A DNA stretch of 64,000 nucleotides, from positions 62,001 to 126,000 of the forward strand of contig DATJAL010000052.1 of assembly GCA_035516255.1 (NCBI GenBank). The letters are read 5' to 3'. A program made the position numbers and the translations under genes. This stretch comes from Chitinivibrionales bacterium. Its GTDB lineage: Bacteria > Fibrobacterota > Chitinivibrionia > Chitinivibrionales > FEN-1185. The notes below the pieces were generated by a model. It was not told the origin of the DNA and searched no databases. It saw only the letters and a program-made list of their open reading frames with translations. Below, in pieces: positions 1-8,946 of this stretch (position 1 is the stretch's first letter; every line of letters begins with the position of its first letter).

Positions 1-312
1 CCCGGCGCGTTCCATGAGCGCCTTGGTCGCGGCGGTGCAGTCCGCGAAATAGGTGGGTGAGCCGAGGATGATGGCGTCGGCGTCGCGCATTTTCCCGATG
101 AGTTCATTTGCGCAATCGTCACCCTGCGCGCAACGGCCGTTTTTGGAGTCAAAGCATTTGTAGCAGGCAATGCATCCGCTGATTTTTTTGCCGCCGAGCT
201 GGATCAGTTCCGTCTGGATTCCTTCTTTTTCCAGTTCAGCAAGCACGCGGTTTATCAGAATGGCGGTGTTGCCGTTGCTGCGGGGGCTGCCGTTGATGGC
301 AAGGGCTTTCAT
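1..312 (-). CDS. Flavodoxin-fold NAD(P)H-dependent FMN reductase family protein (partial, C-terminus off the window)
   Basis: The visible 104 residues begin MKALAINGSPR and continue to GNTA, the phosphate-binding loop of the NADPH-dependent FMN reductase / iron-sulfur flavoprotein group. A Cys-rich stretch follows (CIACYKC, then C near NGRC and DDC), then the GSPTYFA strand that usually contacts the FMN ring. Such proteins are cytosolic, bind FMN, and reduce quinones, metals or an Fe-S partner. The extra cysteines favour the iron-sulfur flavoprotein-like subgroup, but the substrate cannot be told. The ATG (complement of 310-312) lies next to a GGAG-like ribosome site. The gene runs off the left edge, so about half is missing. 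Confidence 0.85.
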   Translation of the reverse strand, partial: MKALAINGSPRSNGNTAILINRVLAELEKEGIQTELIQLGGKKISGCIACYKCFDSKNGRCAQGDDCANELIGKMRDADAIILGSPTYFADCTAATKALMERAG

Positions 313-418
313 GTGAACTCCTTTATTCAATGGAAATCACAATTTGATGATCATGAAAAATACTTTCGGATTTGAGATCAAAGTGAATGCGCGGAAAAAA
401 ATGAGGATGAATGGCGGA

Positions 419-997
419 TCAGCGCCTGCAAAAGGAAAAAACAAGGTCCTTGGTGGGCATGAACACCTTCTTAGAAAAGAAATACACCGTTGAATCTTTG
501 CGCGTAAAAACCGAGTCGCTTTCGTAGGATAAGAAATTAAGGATGGCATGCGACGGAACGGTAATAAAATAATTGCTGTTGCCGAGCGGCTTCCGCCAGG
601 TCTGGGTGGTGGTGAGGATGTAACGTCCCGAGTTCTTTTTGAGTTTCTGGCGATACACGACGGTGGTTTTGCCCGTGTCGTTTTTGGCGATTGAGACCGG
701 GATGAGGATCATCGCCTGCCCGGGATTGGATTGAAAGGCGACCGGTCCGGCCTTGTCGCGCACGCGTATCAAGCAGGGAAAATTGATGGACGAATCAACA
801 GGAAAGGGGTACATGACCGTCGTGTGGATGGCCGAACCGTCCGTGGAGGCAAAGAAATATTCGCCCTTGACGCACATGGTGTCGGGAAGGACGAGGGAGA
901 TGAAGATGTTTTCCTTGACAAAGTCGATGTTGCCGGCAAAATTGCGCGCGGGGGCAAGAAGTAAAAAGATTGCAATAACGGAAAGCGCGCGGATCAT
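419..997 (-). CDS. Secreted protein of unknown function, 192 aa
   Basis: I do not recognise a family. A hydrophobic N-terminal segment (MIRALSVIAIFLLLAPARNFA) followed by A-G is a plausible signal peptide, so export is likely. The rest is beta-rich in appearance, with two Cys (around residues 42 and 75) and many Ser/Thr, and no catalytic motif that I can name. Its ATG overlaps the stop codon of the upstream gene as ATGA, so the two are very probably translationally coupled in one operon. It could be an accessory or chaperone for the larger secreted protein, but only the operon arrangement supports that. Confidence 0.6.
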   Translation of the reverse strand: MIRALSVIAIFLLLAPARNFAGNIDFVKENIFISLVLPDTMCVKGEYFFASTDGSAIHTTVMYPFPVDSSINFPCLIRVRDKAGPVAFQSNPGQAMILIPVSIAKNDTGKTTVVYRQKLKKNSGRYILTTTQTWRKPLGNSNYFITVPSHAILNFLSYESDSVFTRKDSTVYFFSKKVFMPTKDLVFSFCRR

Positions 998-2073
998 CTG
1001 ATTGAAAAGCGTTTTTCAATCGAAGATGATGGGGATTGGATTCTGGCGACATAGGTCCCCGACGGCGGTGCATTGTACCAACTGACAGAATACGTGCCAG
1101 GGCCTGAGTTGAAAACTGTTGTGGAATGCATCCTTTTCCCGTTGAGGGAAAAAATATCAATGGTATAGTCGCCGGTTGCATCACCGCCATTAAAAACTAT
1201 AAGTGCGCCAGCATTGGTTTTCGTGACGCCAACTATCTTTATCGAGGAGGGGGTTGAACGAAAAACCGGATTGTTCGATGCTGTTGCGATGTAATCATCA
1301 AACTTGCACACCACGCTGAGGGTGCATTCGGGAACCACGGAAAAGGGGCCGAAATTGCCGCCATACTTAGAAGAGAAAAATGAAAACTTGTATGACGAAA
1401 CCAGATTTGGCCAAAAGAAACGCCCGTTGGTGTCTGTTTTAATAGACATCTGCATACCGTTAAGGAGTCCGGGAAACGGATTGTAATATGCAAGTTGAAA
1501 ATTCGGAATTGGAATACTATCACCGTCGCAAACAAGACCTTTTAGACAACCGTAAATACCGGTTGAATCATTTGCATATCCTAACGTCGGAGTTGCATCC
1601 AAACACCAGAGAACGCTTGCGTACGTTCCGTAACCACCCTGGTAAAATCCCTGGTACGCTGCCATGGATTGCGTCGGCTGAAGCCTGCGGTCTATAATAC
1701 ATTCCCAGTTAAAGCTGCCAAAGTGATTCCATTGAAGCGTGACCGTGTCGCCCGGATGGAGCTGCAGCGTGGGATATTGTTGAGGAGTTATGAGGCCATA
1801 GCCGTTCTTTTTTATTGGGATTTTCGGGTGATAGCTTGTATCAATGCTCTTGTTTACAAGCGAAAAATCGTAGGTAAAGGTATCGGACAAAAGGGTGACG
1901 GCATTGAACTTGTTCGAATAAAGAAACTCCACCGTCCAGTGAGTGGGGTCAATAATCTGAACTTCCGACAGCACAACGTACTGAGTCGGAGAAATCGGGT
2001 TGGCAAACACGGCAGTAGCCCCAAAAACAGCAGCCGCCTGAATCACTGCGGAAATTATGCGTCTTTTTTGCAT
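994..2073 (-). CDS. Secreted protein with C-terminal sorting-domain-like module, 359 aa
   Basis: The start is set at the ATG complementary to 2071-2073 because a GGGGGG purine run lies just upstream, and the N-terminus MQKRRIISAVIQAAAVFGATAVFA reads as a signal peptide. An internal region around residues 170-270 looks like a carboxypeptidase-regulatory-type beta-sandwich (GCLKGLVCDGDSIP... FWPNLV). The last 85 residues (IDIFSLNGKRM, then GTYSVSW, then GTYVARIQS) match the pattern of type IX/Por secretion C-terminal sorting domains. No catalytic domain is recognised. It is first in an overlapping pair with the 192-residue secreted protein. Surface location is inferred. Confidence 0.65.
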   Translation of the reverse strand: MQKRRIISAVIQAAAVFGATAVFANPISPTQYVVLSEVQIIDPTHWTVEFLYSNKFNAVTLLSDTFTYDFSLVNKSIDTSYHPKIPIKKNGYGLITPQQYPTLQLHPGDTVTLQWNHFGSFNWECIIDRRLQPTQSMAAYQGFYQGGYGTYASVLWCLDATPTLGYANDSTGIYGCLKGLVCDGDSIPIPNFQLAYYNPFPGLLNGMQMSIKTDTNGRFFWPNLVSSYKFSFFSSKYGGNFGPFSVVPECTLSVVCKFDDYIATASNNPVFRSTPSSIKIVGVTKTNAGALIVFNGGDATGDYTIDIFSLNGKRMHSTTVFNSGPGTYSVSWYNAPPSGTYVARIQSPSSSIEKRFSIR

Positions 2074-2242
2074 GGTACCCCCCTTTACTTTCAGCGCAGA
2101 AAAATTCCAGAAAATCGTCTTTCCTATTACTAAATATACCACTGGAACAAACGATATTCCCTAATTACGTTACGTTCCCGATAAAAAGTGTTTTCTGCTG
2201 GAAAACCCCTGTAGGAGGATGAAGAAAAGGCGGTACAGGGTA

Positions 2243-2974
2243 TTAATGGCGTTCGATGCTCGCCTCGTCCATCAACCTGCACCCTTCCATGAGCAGCATG
2301 GTGGTGCTTGCGCGAAAACGGGGCTTTTCCCCGATGTCGGCGCGCGGCGCGAACGAAAAGGTTCCGCTCATGCACTTGAGCACCTCATAAACGGCGCTCT
2401 CGTCACGTGTCTTTCCGAACTGGGCCGAAATCACGTTTCCCTTGACAAAGTTGAACGTCCCGTTCCCGACGTCGGAGGTGAGCGTGAGGATGCCGGTTTT
2501 CCTGCCGTATTCCAGCATCTGGAACAGCTCCACGGCGCACAGGTGCTCGAGGTCTCCGAGGAACGCCGACTGGCTGATCGCGGACTTGATGTCGGCGACA
2601 TTGATGACGTCGGTGGCCTGTAAATGGATTTGCGAACTGAGTTCCTTGAATTCACGGCTGATTTCGGCAGGATCGTTGACAAAACGCACGGAGAACACGC
2701 TCGAGGCGACGCGGATCTTGTCCCCGTCGGCAACGGGCGTCGGGGCAAGGGCATAGAGTTTCCGGCCGTTTAAATAGGTGCCGTTTGCGCTCCCGAGGTC
2801 GCTCACGGTAAATGCCTTCGACGAATATTGGTATTCGATCTGCGAATGGAAACGGCTGACGCGGGGTTCGATGAGGACGATGGTGTTCGTTTCGGCGCGG
2901 CCGATGGTCACTTTTCCCTTTTCAGGGACGGGCACGGGCGCCTCGGGATATCGTACCAGAAACAGGTTCGCCAT
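2243..2974 (-). CDS. FHA domain plus DUF4388 (PATAN-like) protein, 243 aa
   Basis: Residues 20-95 form an FHA phosphothreonine-peptide binding domain. The conserved GR (25-26), SRFHS (40-44), N64 and NG (69-70) are all present, so ligand binding should be intact. Residues about 135-225 (FLGDLEHLCAVELFQMLE, then GKTGILTL, then FNFVKGNVISAQ) are DUF4388, a module found with response regulators and gliding-motility or gene-regulation proteins. There is no kinase, phosphatase or membrane segment, so it probably acts as a cytosolic adaptor downstream of a Ser/Thr kinase encoded elsewhere. It stands alone, facing away from the GreA-tailed gene. Confidence 0.85.
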   Translation of the reverse strand: MANLFLVRYPEAPVPVPEKGKVTIGRAETNTIVLIEPRVSRFHSQIEYQYSSKAFTVSDLGSANGTYLNGRKLYALAPTPVADGDKIRVASSVFSVRFVNDPAEISREFKELSSQIHLQATDVINVADIKSAISQSAFLGDLEHLCAVELFQMLEYGRKTGILTLTSDVGNGTFNFVKGNVISAQFGKTRDESAVYEVLKCMSGTFSFAPRADIGEKPRFRASTTMLLMEGCRLMDEASIERH

Positions 2975-3275
2975 AAAAAGAAAAATACGATATGGAGTTT
3001 ATCGGACAAGGGAAATTAGTGGTCTGAAATGATTACTTTTTCAGGATCAGGCGATAAGTATTTTTTAAATTTGATAATTAAATAATATTGCGGATGGGGG
3101 AGGTATCCCCCTCGCTGCGGCCCGGTCGCGCTCCAGGTTGTTTTCTACAATTGCATCCTAGAACCAGCGCGGCCGGTGCCGCCTGCTGCAAGATATTTGC
3201 ATCCGCTGGGCGCACCCGCGGAGAGCAGTTTCTTTGGGACGCGTCATTCATTATTTACAAATGGAAAAATAAATA
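2975..3275. other. Intergenic region between two divergent genes
   Basis: About 300 bases between the FHA gene (left, minus strand) and the GreA-tailed gene (right, plus strand). The centre (3100-3200) is GC-rich and holds fragments that resemble the 3' block of the dispersed GC-rich repeat found elsewhere in the window (GGTCGCGCTCCAGG, CAGCGCGGCC), but too diverged to call a copy. The flanks are AT-rich and must carry both promoters. No clear -35/-10 pair was found, and no convincing small gene. Confidence 0.4.
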
Positions 3276-5396
3276 ATGTCCAACACATTCAATTGGGATG
3301 ATGGGGTCCTGCATCAGGATAAGCCCTTTTTTAAAACCACGCCGCCGTATCAGCCGCTTATTGACAAAAGCGATTTTGACGGACTTGAGGCCGCGCTTCT
3401 TGAGCACTTGGACGCCTCGCCGCAGGACACCGACTATTATCTTCCGGCGTACCGGTTTTTCGTGAAAAGAAAGGAGGCCGACCGCGCATCGGCCCTCCTG
3501 CAGCTGCATATCGACGGCCTGCGGGAAAAAAGCGGGGACGCCGAAGTGGCGGCCCTGCTGCAGGCGGTATTGGGGATCTGGCCCGACTGCGTCATTGCCA
3601 GAAACGGCTTGCTCGCGTTTCTTAAGGCATTCTACGCGGCAAGCCCGCATTATGAAGCATTTGTCAAGCACATACATGCGCAGGAAAACCCCGGCACCGA
3701 GACCCTGCGCCTGCTCGAAGCATGGCTGCGCTACGACGAAGGCAGGCCGGTGTACATGCCGGGAAAAGGCGCGGGGCGCGTAAAGGAAGTCAATCTTTCC
3801 CTGGAAGTGCTTCGCATCCTGTTTGAAAACGGCGAGCAGGTTTCCTTCAAGATTGACGAAGCGGAACGGTTGTGCCGATCATTGCCGCAGGAGCATTTTT
3901 TGAGCAGGAAGCTCGATTCGGCCGCGGAGTTTTCGAAGATGGCGGAAGCGGATCCCGGCGCGCTGCTCGGCCTGCTTTTCTCCAGCGTCAAGAAAAATCT
4001 TTCCCTTGCCGAATTGCGCGAGATGCTCGGCGGCGTGGTACCGGACGAGAAATGGGCCGCCTGGTGGGCGCGCGCGCGCAAGGACAGGCGCCTCACCGTG
4101 GGCAGCGGAGCAAAACCGGCCGTCACCTGGAGCGATTCCAGCACCGACGCCGAAGCGGCGATCGCGAAACAGTTTGAAACGGCTTCACCCATGGAGAAAC
4201 TTCACCTGATGCAGAAGCACGCGGGCCGCTCAAAGGAACTCGCGGCAACCATGCTTGCCGGTCTTGTAAAGGACGCGCAGGCGCTGAAAGATTCCAACCC
4301 GTCGCTGTGCCTTGAAATCGCGCTGTCGCTCGACAAGGGAGGGCAGTCCGCGCTTTCATTCTCACCCCAAGAGGTGCTTTTGCGCGGCAGCGCCGCAGAC
4401 ATCATTGCCGGAATCGCCGACCGCCTCACGCGCAAAAAGGCCATGGCGCTCACCGCCGAGGTGCGCGAAGACTGGCCGGACATTTTTGCCAGGCTCATGC
4501 AGAACGAGCAGGACGGCCAGGCGCTGGGGTTTCTCTATGATTCGTTGCGTCAAAAAGGAAACGCCGAAAAGTGCGACAAGGCGGTCTCGCAGGCGCTTTC
4601 TGATCCGTCAACCGCCCCGCGCTTCTATGCCTGGCTCTGCCGCGAAATTCCCTCGCGGCCGGAGCTGCTCGGCCGCGCCAACGTGGAATTCCTCCTGGGA
4701 CTGCTGCGCGTCCTTGACAACAAGGCATTCAAGGGTCTTCACGCGTCGCTGCGCAGGCTCTTTGACCCGGGCGAGGCGGCCGACAAGGCCGCCTCGACGC
4801 TCGACGCTGCCGGCGCGACCCGCGTGCTCGACGCGCTCAACCGCGACTCCGGGCTCGAGGACTACCGCAAGGACCGCGTCCGCGAACATGTTTTCGCCAT
4901 GCACCCGCACCTGCACGGCGAAAAGAAACAGTACCTGTATGTGACAAAGGAGAAACTCGAGGAAAAACGCGAGGAGCTTTCCCGGCTCATGACCGTGGAC
5001 ATCCCGCAGAACAGCAAGGAAATCCAGCGCACGCGCGAGTACGGCGATCTGCGGGAGAACTTCGAATACCACGCGGCGCGCCACCGCCAGGAAATGCTCT
5101 CGTCCCGCGCAAAGTCATTGCACGACGAGCTTGCCGTGACCCGCGACATAGACCCCAAGACCGTCGACGCTTCGAAAATATCGGTGGGCACGCGCGTGGC
5201 GCTCTCGGATACTGCCGGACAGAACGCCGGGATTACCCTTACTATTTTGGGGCCTTGGGATTCGGACCCTGCAAAAAATATCCTTTCCTATACTTCCGCG
5301 GCGGGAGCTGCACTGCTGGGCGGCAAAATTGGCGGGACAGTGAAGTTTAATGAAAAGGAATACAAAGTTGAAAAGATTGAGGTGTGGAAAAAATAA
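3276..5396 (+). CDS. Long GreA-type transcript cleavage factor with large N-terminal helical region, 706 aa
   Basis: The last 150 residues are a complete GreA/GreB-like unit. A coiled coil runs from about 554-625 with the tip sequence GDLRENFEYHAA, in which D591 and E594 are the acidic pair that positions Mg2+ in the RNA polymerase active site, followed by a FKBP-like C-terminal domain (630-706). The first 550 residues are mostly alpha-helical and TPR-like. Ordinary GreA is about 158 residues; very long GreA-tailed proteins are known from spirochaetes and relatives. The protein should bind RNA polymerase in the secondary channel and rescue backtracked complexes, and the helical region may add a partner interface. 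It is monocistronic. Confidence 0.85.
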   Translation: MSNTFNWDDGVLHQDKPFFKTTPPYQPLIDKSDFDGLEAALLEHLDASPQDTDYYLPAYRFFVKRKEADRASALLQLHIDGLREKSGDAEVAALLQAVLGIWPDCVIARNGLLAFLKAFYAASPHYEAFVKHIHAQENPGTETLRLLEAWLRYDEGRPVYMPGKGAGRVKEVNLSLEVLRILFENGEQVSFKIDEAERLCRSLPQEHFLSRKLDSAAEFSKMAEADPGALLGLLFSSVKKNLSLAELREMLGGVVPDEKWAAWWARARKDRRLTVGSGAKPAVTWSDSSTDAEAAIAKQFETASPMEKLHLMQKHAGRSKELAATMLAGLVKDAQALKDSNPSLCLEIALSLDKGGQSALSFSPQEVLLRGSAADIIAGIADRLTRKKAMALTAEVREDWPDIFARLMQNEQDGQALGFLYDSLRQKGNAEKCDKAVSQALSDPSTAPRFYAWLCREIPSRPELLGRANVEFLLGLLRVLDNKAFKGLHASLRRLFDPGEAADKAASTLDAAGATRVLDALNRDSGLEDYRKDRVREHVFAMHPHLHGEKKQYLYVTKEKLEEKREELSRLMTVDIPQNSKEIQRTREYGDLRENFEYHAARHRQEMLSSRAKSLHDELAVTRDIDPKTVDASKISVGTRVALSDTAGQNAGITLTILGPWDSDPAKNILSYTSAAGAALLGGKIGGTVKFNEKEYKVEKIEVWKK

Positions 5397-5427
5397 TGTC
5401 TCAGGATTGATGCACCGAAGAGAAAAT

Positions 5428-5512
5428 AGCTGGAAGTTGAAGGTTGAAAATTGAAAGTGAAGAATTGAACAAAACCCGTTTATCTTTCAACTTCCACTCA
5501 TCCTCAACTATG
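5428..5512. repeat. GTTGAA-type simple repeat flanking convergent gene ends
   Basis: The stretch reads TGGAAGTTGAAGG, then TTGAAAATTGAAAG, then on the far side CTTTCAACTTCCA, so the two ends form a 13-base near-perfect inverted repeat about 60 bases apart. Similar GTTGAA/TTCAAC heptad-like arrays lie at 55470-55550 and near 46446 and 32460. It sits between two convergent genes and could act as a bidirectional weak terminator, but there is no clean stem plus T-run. Confidence 0.45.
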
Positions 5513-6202
5513 GGATGATAGGTTATCACGTATCGCCTCCATCACCGCTTCAGTGTCCGCCAGATTATCAAACACCACATCAGCCCCAGCGGCCAGCAGA
5601 TCTTGCTTTGTGGGATACCCGGTTGCCACTCCGACAGCGAGTGCGTCGATAGACCGCGCCGCTTCCATGTCGTAGGGCGTGTCGCCGAACAGAACGGCTC
5701 TATTGCTAACGGTCATATTGTAAAGGGCGCCGCAGCGCTTGAGTGCAAGCGCCGCCATTTCCCTGCGTTCGCCGCTGTCGGAACCGAACCCGCCAAAAGT
5801 GAAATAATGCCCGACACCGGCTTTCTTGAGTTTTGCCCGGGCGATTTCTTCGAGGTTGCCGGTGACAAGCCCGATATGCGCTCCTTGTTTCTTGAGCGCC
5901 TCGAGCAAATCGAAAACGCCGGGAAGAAGCTCAATGGTGTCTGCGGGATTCAATTCGTTGAACCGCTCGACCATCACCCGCATGCAGCGTTTGATCCCGT
6001 TATCAATTGTTTTTTCGTCAAGCCCCTTGACCCGCAGCACTTCCCGGATGATCTGCTGGTCGGTCATGCCGTAGTGCTTTATCACATTTGCCTCGGCCTC
6101 AACGCCGTATACGGCCTTGAGCGACATGAAAAACGCCCTGAGATGCGCGGACGAGCGGGCGATGAGGGTTTTGTCGATGTCGAAGAGGGCGATGAGCGGC
6201 AT
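5504..6202 (-). CDS. HAD-superfamily phosphatase (phosphoglycolate phosphatase-like), 232 aa
   Basis: Motif I is FDIDKTL near the N-terminus (D8 nucleophile, D10 acid/base), motif II is VTGN, and motif IV is FGDTPYDMEAA, all intact. The cap insertion after motif I fits the HAD_2 / Gph-PGMB type. It should hydrolyse a small phosphomonoester in the cytosol; the exact substrate is not readable. I start at the ATG complementary to 6200-6202, since the upstream extension is basic and unrelated to the family. A strong hairpin lies upstream and separates it from the GH3 gene. Confidence 0.8.
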   Translation of the reverse strand: MPLIALFDIDKTLIARSSAHLRAFFMSLKAVYGVEAEANVIKHYGMTDQQIIREVLRVKGLDEKTIDNGIKRCMRVMVERFNELNPADTIELLPGVFDLLEALKKQGAHIGLVTGNLEEIARAKLKKAGVGHYFTFGGFGSDSGERREMAALALKRCGALYNMTVSNRAVLFGDTPYDMEAARSIDALAVGVATGYPTKQDLLAAGADVVFDNLADTEAVMEAIRDNLSSHS

Positions 6203-6270
6203 GAAAGACTTCTCGCAAAGCTTGCCCCCGCGAAAGCGGGGGGACGCAAAGAATTTTAATAATAAAATAC

Positions 6271-6299
6271 AAAAGCCACACCGGTTTGGTGTGGCTTTT
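6271..6299 (-). terminator. Rho-independent terminator of the GH3 gene
   Basis: A perfect 12-base stem AAAAGCCACACC / GGTGTGGCTTTT with a 5-base loop lies 27 bases after the GH3 stop codon on the minus strand. On that strand it is followed by the T-rich run TTTTGTATTTTATT. The symmetric A/T tracts mean it could also work in the other direction, but no gene on the plus strand ends here. Confidence 0.85.
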
Positions 6300-6325
6300 G
6301 TCAAATGACCATTCGCGATAAACGG

Positions 6326-8743
6326 CTAATACGTCAATCCGAAACCATACTGATACAGCGGGGCGGATACGTCGCTGCCGACCGCGTCTCCCATAGTGCC
6401 CTCATTGACGGGCTCCTGGTTGTTGTTCGCCGGCCAGGTATAGGGGAGTTTGCCGACAAAATTATAGTCGCCGAACAGAACGTCGGAAACGCCTTCGCCT
6501 TCAGTGCCAGGCAGCCACGCGGCGACAAGCGCGGTACTGTTGTCGGGAATGGTGCCCAGAACATTGGGTCTTCCGGTGAGCAGGATGGTGATCACCGGTT
6601 TCCCCACACTGGCACAGGTCTGCACAAGGGCCGCTTGGTCCACACCGTTTTGCGTACCGAGCGTTATATCCGCTCTGTAGCCTGCATCTTCGGCATAGGG
6701 CGTTTCGCCCACGACCACCACGATCTTGTCAACGGTATTGGGAATACCCGTTCCGTTGGCGTAATAGGTGATGCTGCCGCCGCCGGCCGTGTTGATTGCC
6801 GCCTGCATGCCCTGGAGAATGGTGGTTGCGCCGGCAATGCCGTGCGCCGTTGTCGATCCCTGCCATGCGTCGCCGCCCGTTTCCGACCAGCCGCCGCACT
6901 GCACGCCCATATTGTCGGCCCACGCGCCCACCACGGCGATCTTTGCCGTCTTGCTGAGCGGCAGAGCCGAATTGCTGTTTTTAAGCAGCACAATTGCCTT
7001 GCGCACGCAGGCGCGGGCGACGTTCCGGTAAATGGCGTCGGAAAAGAGGGTGCCTAGGGTCTGGTTCGGCATCTGGGTGGTAAAAAGTCCCATTTCCAAT
7101 TTTACGCGGATGCACCTTTTCGCCGCGTCGTCGATCCTCGCCTGGGGGATCTGGCCGCCCGCCGCTCCCTTGAGCGCGTTGATATACGCGTCCGTATTGT
7201 CGGGCTGCATTGCCACGTCAAGACCTGCATTCAACGCATTGATCGGTCCCTGTGTGGTGCCGCCCACGCTTGCGTCGGTGCCCATGTCCCAGTCCGATAT
7301 CACATACCCCGTGAATCCCCACCCGTTCTTGAGCGTGTCGGTGATCAGGGTCGTGTTGCAGGTCATGGCGAGCTGGGCGTTGTTTGTTGACGAAGTGGGA
7401 AAAGAGTTGTACGAGGTCATGACGGCGGCGGCGCCCGCGTCGACCGCTGCGTGGAACTGGGGCAGGTGGATCCTGCAGAGAACGTCCCACGTGCCGGTGG
7501 CGGTCTGTCCCCGCATGATGCCGTCCGTTGTTCCGCCCGCGCCCGCAAAATGTTTGCACGTCGCGATGATGGAGTAATCGGACGAAAGGTCGGAGCCCTG
7601 CAGACCGCGGACCGCGGCACGGGCGAAATGCTTCGTAACGTCCACGTTCTCGCCCCAACCTTCGTAAACGCGTCCGTTCTTGTCGTTGCGCGGCACGTCG
7701 ATGCAGGGCGCGAAGTTTTCGTTGTTGCCCTGCCTGCAGCATATGCCGCAGATGCGGTAGGCAAGCTCGGTGAGGAGCGTGTCGCCGGTCGTGGACATGC
7801 CGACGTTATGCGGGAAATATACCATGGGGCCGCCGTGCACATAGTCGGTGCCAATGGTGACCGGGATCTTCATGCGCGTTGACATTGCGGCAGTCTGGTT
7901 CGACTGCTGCGCGGCCCAGGTGCTGCCTTTAAGGAACGAACCCGCAAAGGCCGAGGTTATATAAGCGGCATTCGACACCTGCACGCACTGGCCCACTTTT
8001 TCAGCCACCGTCATGAGCGCGAGGATCGAGTCCGTCTTGGCTTCGATATTGATGGACGTAATGGCGACATCGCCGACATTGTCGGAATAAGTCGTAAGGT
8101 TTACGATTTTCGGCGTGTACCCGGTTTTGCCCACTCGCAGCTGGTCGATGGCTGCTATTTTCTTGAGCGTCGGTGACGGCGTGGCCAGTGCTTCTGAAGC
8201 TGGTCCAAAGGCGTTCCGGCCCATATACGGCAGGCTCACCGAGGCCGTCTTCGCACCGTCGCTTATCCGTATGACGTAGGTCTGCTGTGTCACTTTCTCG
8301 AATTGTGCAAAAGGATTGAGGGAATAGCTGCCCTCGCCAAGCTGTTTGTCAAAGACGCGGGCCACGTGTTTCCCGGCAATGGTGAAAATATCCGCGGTTA
8401 TTTTACTGCTTCCCTTGCCTACGGAAAAGAGTATTGCGGAACCGCGGAGCATAACGTTAAATGCCGGGACTGATGCGTTTGATGCAGGAAATTGATGGAC
8501 CGCCGTGACACACGATTTATACATCGGCGGATCGGCAAGGTTCCATTCCGTGGGAGACGGCAGGCAGAAATCACCGTTTGGATTTGAGTAGACATAATCC
8601 AGCCGGTTCGCAATGCTGGTGTAATACACCATTGCGTCGGGAACCGGATTGCCGCTGCCGTCAACAGCGCGGCCGGTTACCATGGCGCCGGCAGGGACGC
8701 TCAGAAGGGCAACACAAAGTATTGCCTGGATCCATTGCTTCAT
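6326..8743 (-). CDS. Secreted glycoside hydrolase family 3, probable beta-glucosidase, 805 aa
   Basis: A signal peptide (1-20) is followed by a carboxypeptidase-regulatory-type beta-sandwich (21-100), a sorting-domain-like module (about 112-175, IFTIAGKHVARV to TYVIRISDG), and a full GH3 pair of domains (about 235-805). Catalytic landmarks are intact: KHF at 397-399 in the substrate site, and VISDWDMG at 481-488 with nucleophile D484. Expected activity is release of glucose from the non-reducing ends of beta-glucans or cello-oligosaccharides outside the cytoplasm. The sorting-like module is internal rather than C-terminal, which is unusual. The ribosome site GGGGGAGG sits 8 bases before the ATG. 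It follows another GH3-like gene in the same direction, about 200 bases apart. Confidence 0.9.
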   Translation of the reverse strand: MKQWIQAILCVALLSVPAGAMVTGRAVDGSGNPVPDAMVYYTSIANRLDYVYSNPNGDFCLPSPTEWNLADPPMYKSCVTAVHQFPASNASVPAFNVMLRGSAILFSVGKGSSKITADIFTIAGKHVARVFDKQLGEGSYSLNPFAQFEKVTQQTYVIRISDGAKTASVSLPYMGRNAFGPASEALATPSPTLKKIAAIDQLRVGKTGYTPKIVNLTTYSDNVGDVAITSINIEAKTDSILALMTVAEKVGQCVQVSNAAYITSAFAGSFLKGSTWAAQQSNQTAAMSTRMKIPVTIGTDYVHGGPMVYFPHNVGMSTTGDTLLTELAYRICGICCRQGNNENFAPCIDVPRNDKNGRVYEGWGENVDVTKHFARAAVRGLQGSDLSSDYSIIATCKHFAGAGGTTDGIMRGQTATGTWDVLCRIHLPQFHAAVDAGAAAVMTSYNSFPTSSTNNAQLAMTCNTTLITDTLKNGWGFTGYVISDWDMGTDASVGGTTQGPINALNAGLDVAMQPDNTDAYINALKGAAGGQIPQARIDDAAKRCIRVKLEMGLFTTQMPNQTLGTLFSDAIYRNVARACVRKAIVLLKNSNSALPLSKTAKIAVVGAWADNMGVQCGGWSETGGDAWQGSTTAHGIAGATTILQGMQAAINTAGGGSITYYANGTGIPNTVDKIVVVVGETPYAEDAGYRADITLGTQNGVDQAALVQTCASVGKPVITILLTGRPNVLGTIPDNSTALVAAWLPGTEGEGVSDVLFGDYNFVGKLPYTWPANNNQEPVNEGTMGDAVGSDVSAPLYQYGFGLTY

Positions 8744-8946
8744 TTAAAACCTCCCCCTTGAAAAATGAAAAAGTTGAAAAGATTTTGATTTTTGATTGAA
8801 AATATCAGTCGATGAAACCTCATGCACGCCAATGATATTTGGCCGTTCTGGTCCAACTAGAAATATAATACTAATTGGAAGATTTTTTAAGTTTTTTTAT
8901 GACAAAAAGCCTCCTTTTGCGTTGCAAACACCATGAAAAACCCTTT

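Noticed and set aside
6117-7057. Long plus-strand frames antisense to the GH3 and HAD genes
   Set aside because: High-GC third positions open the antisense frames; the minus-strand proteins have clear domains.
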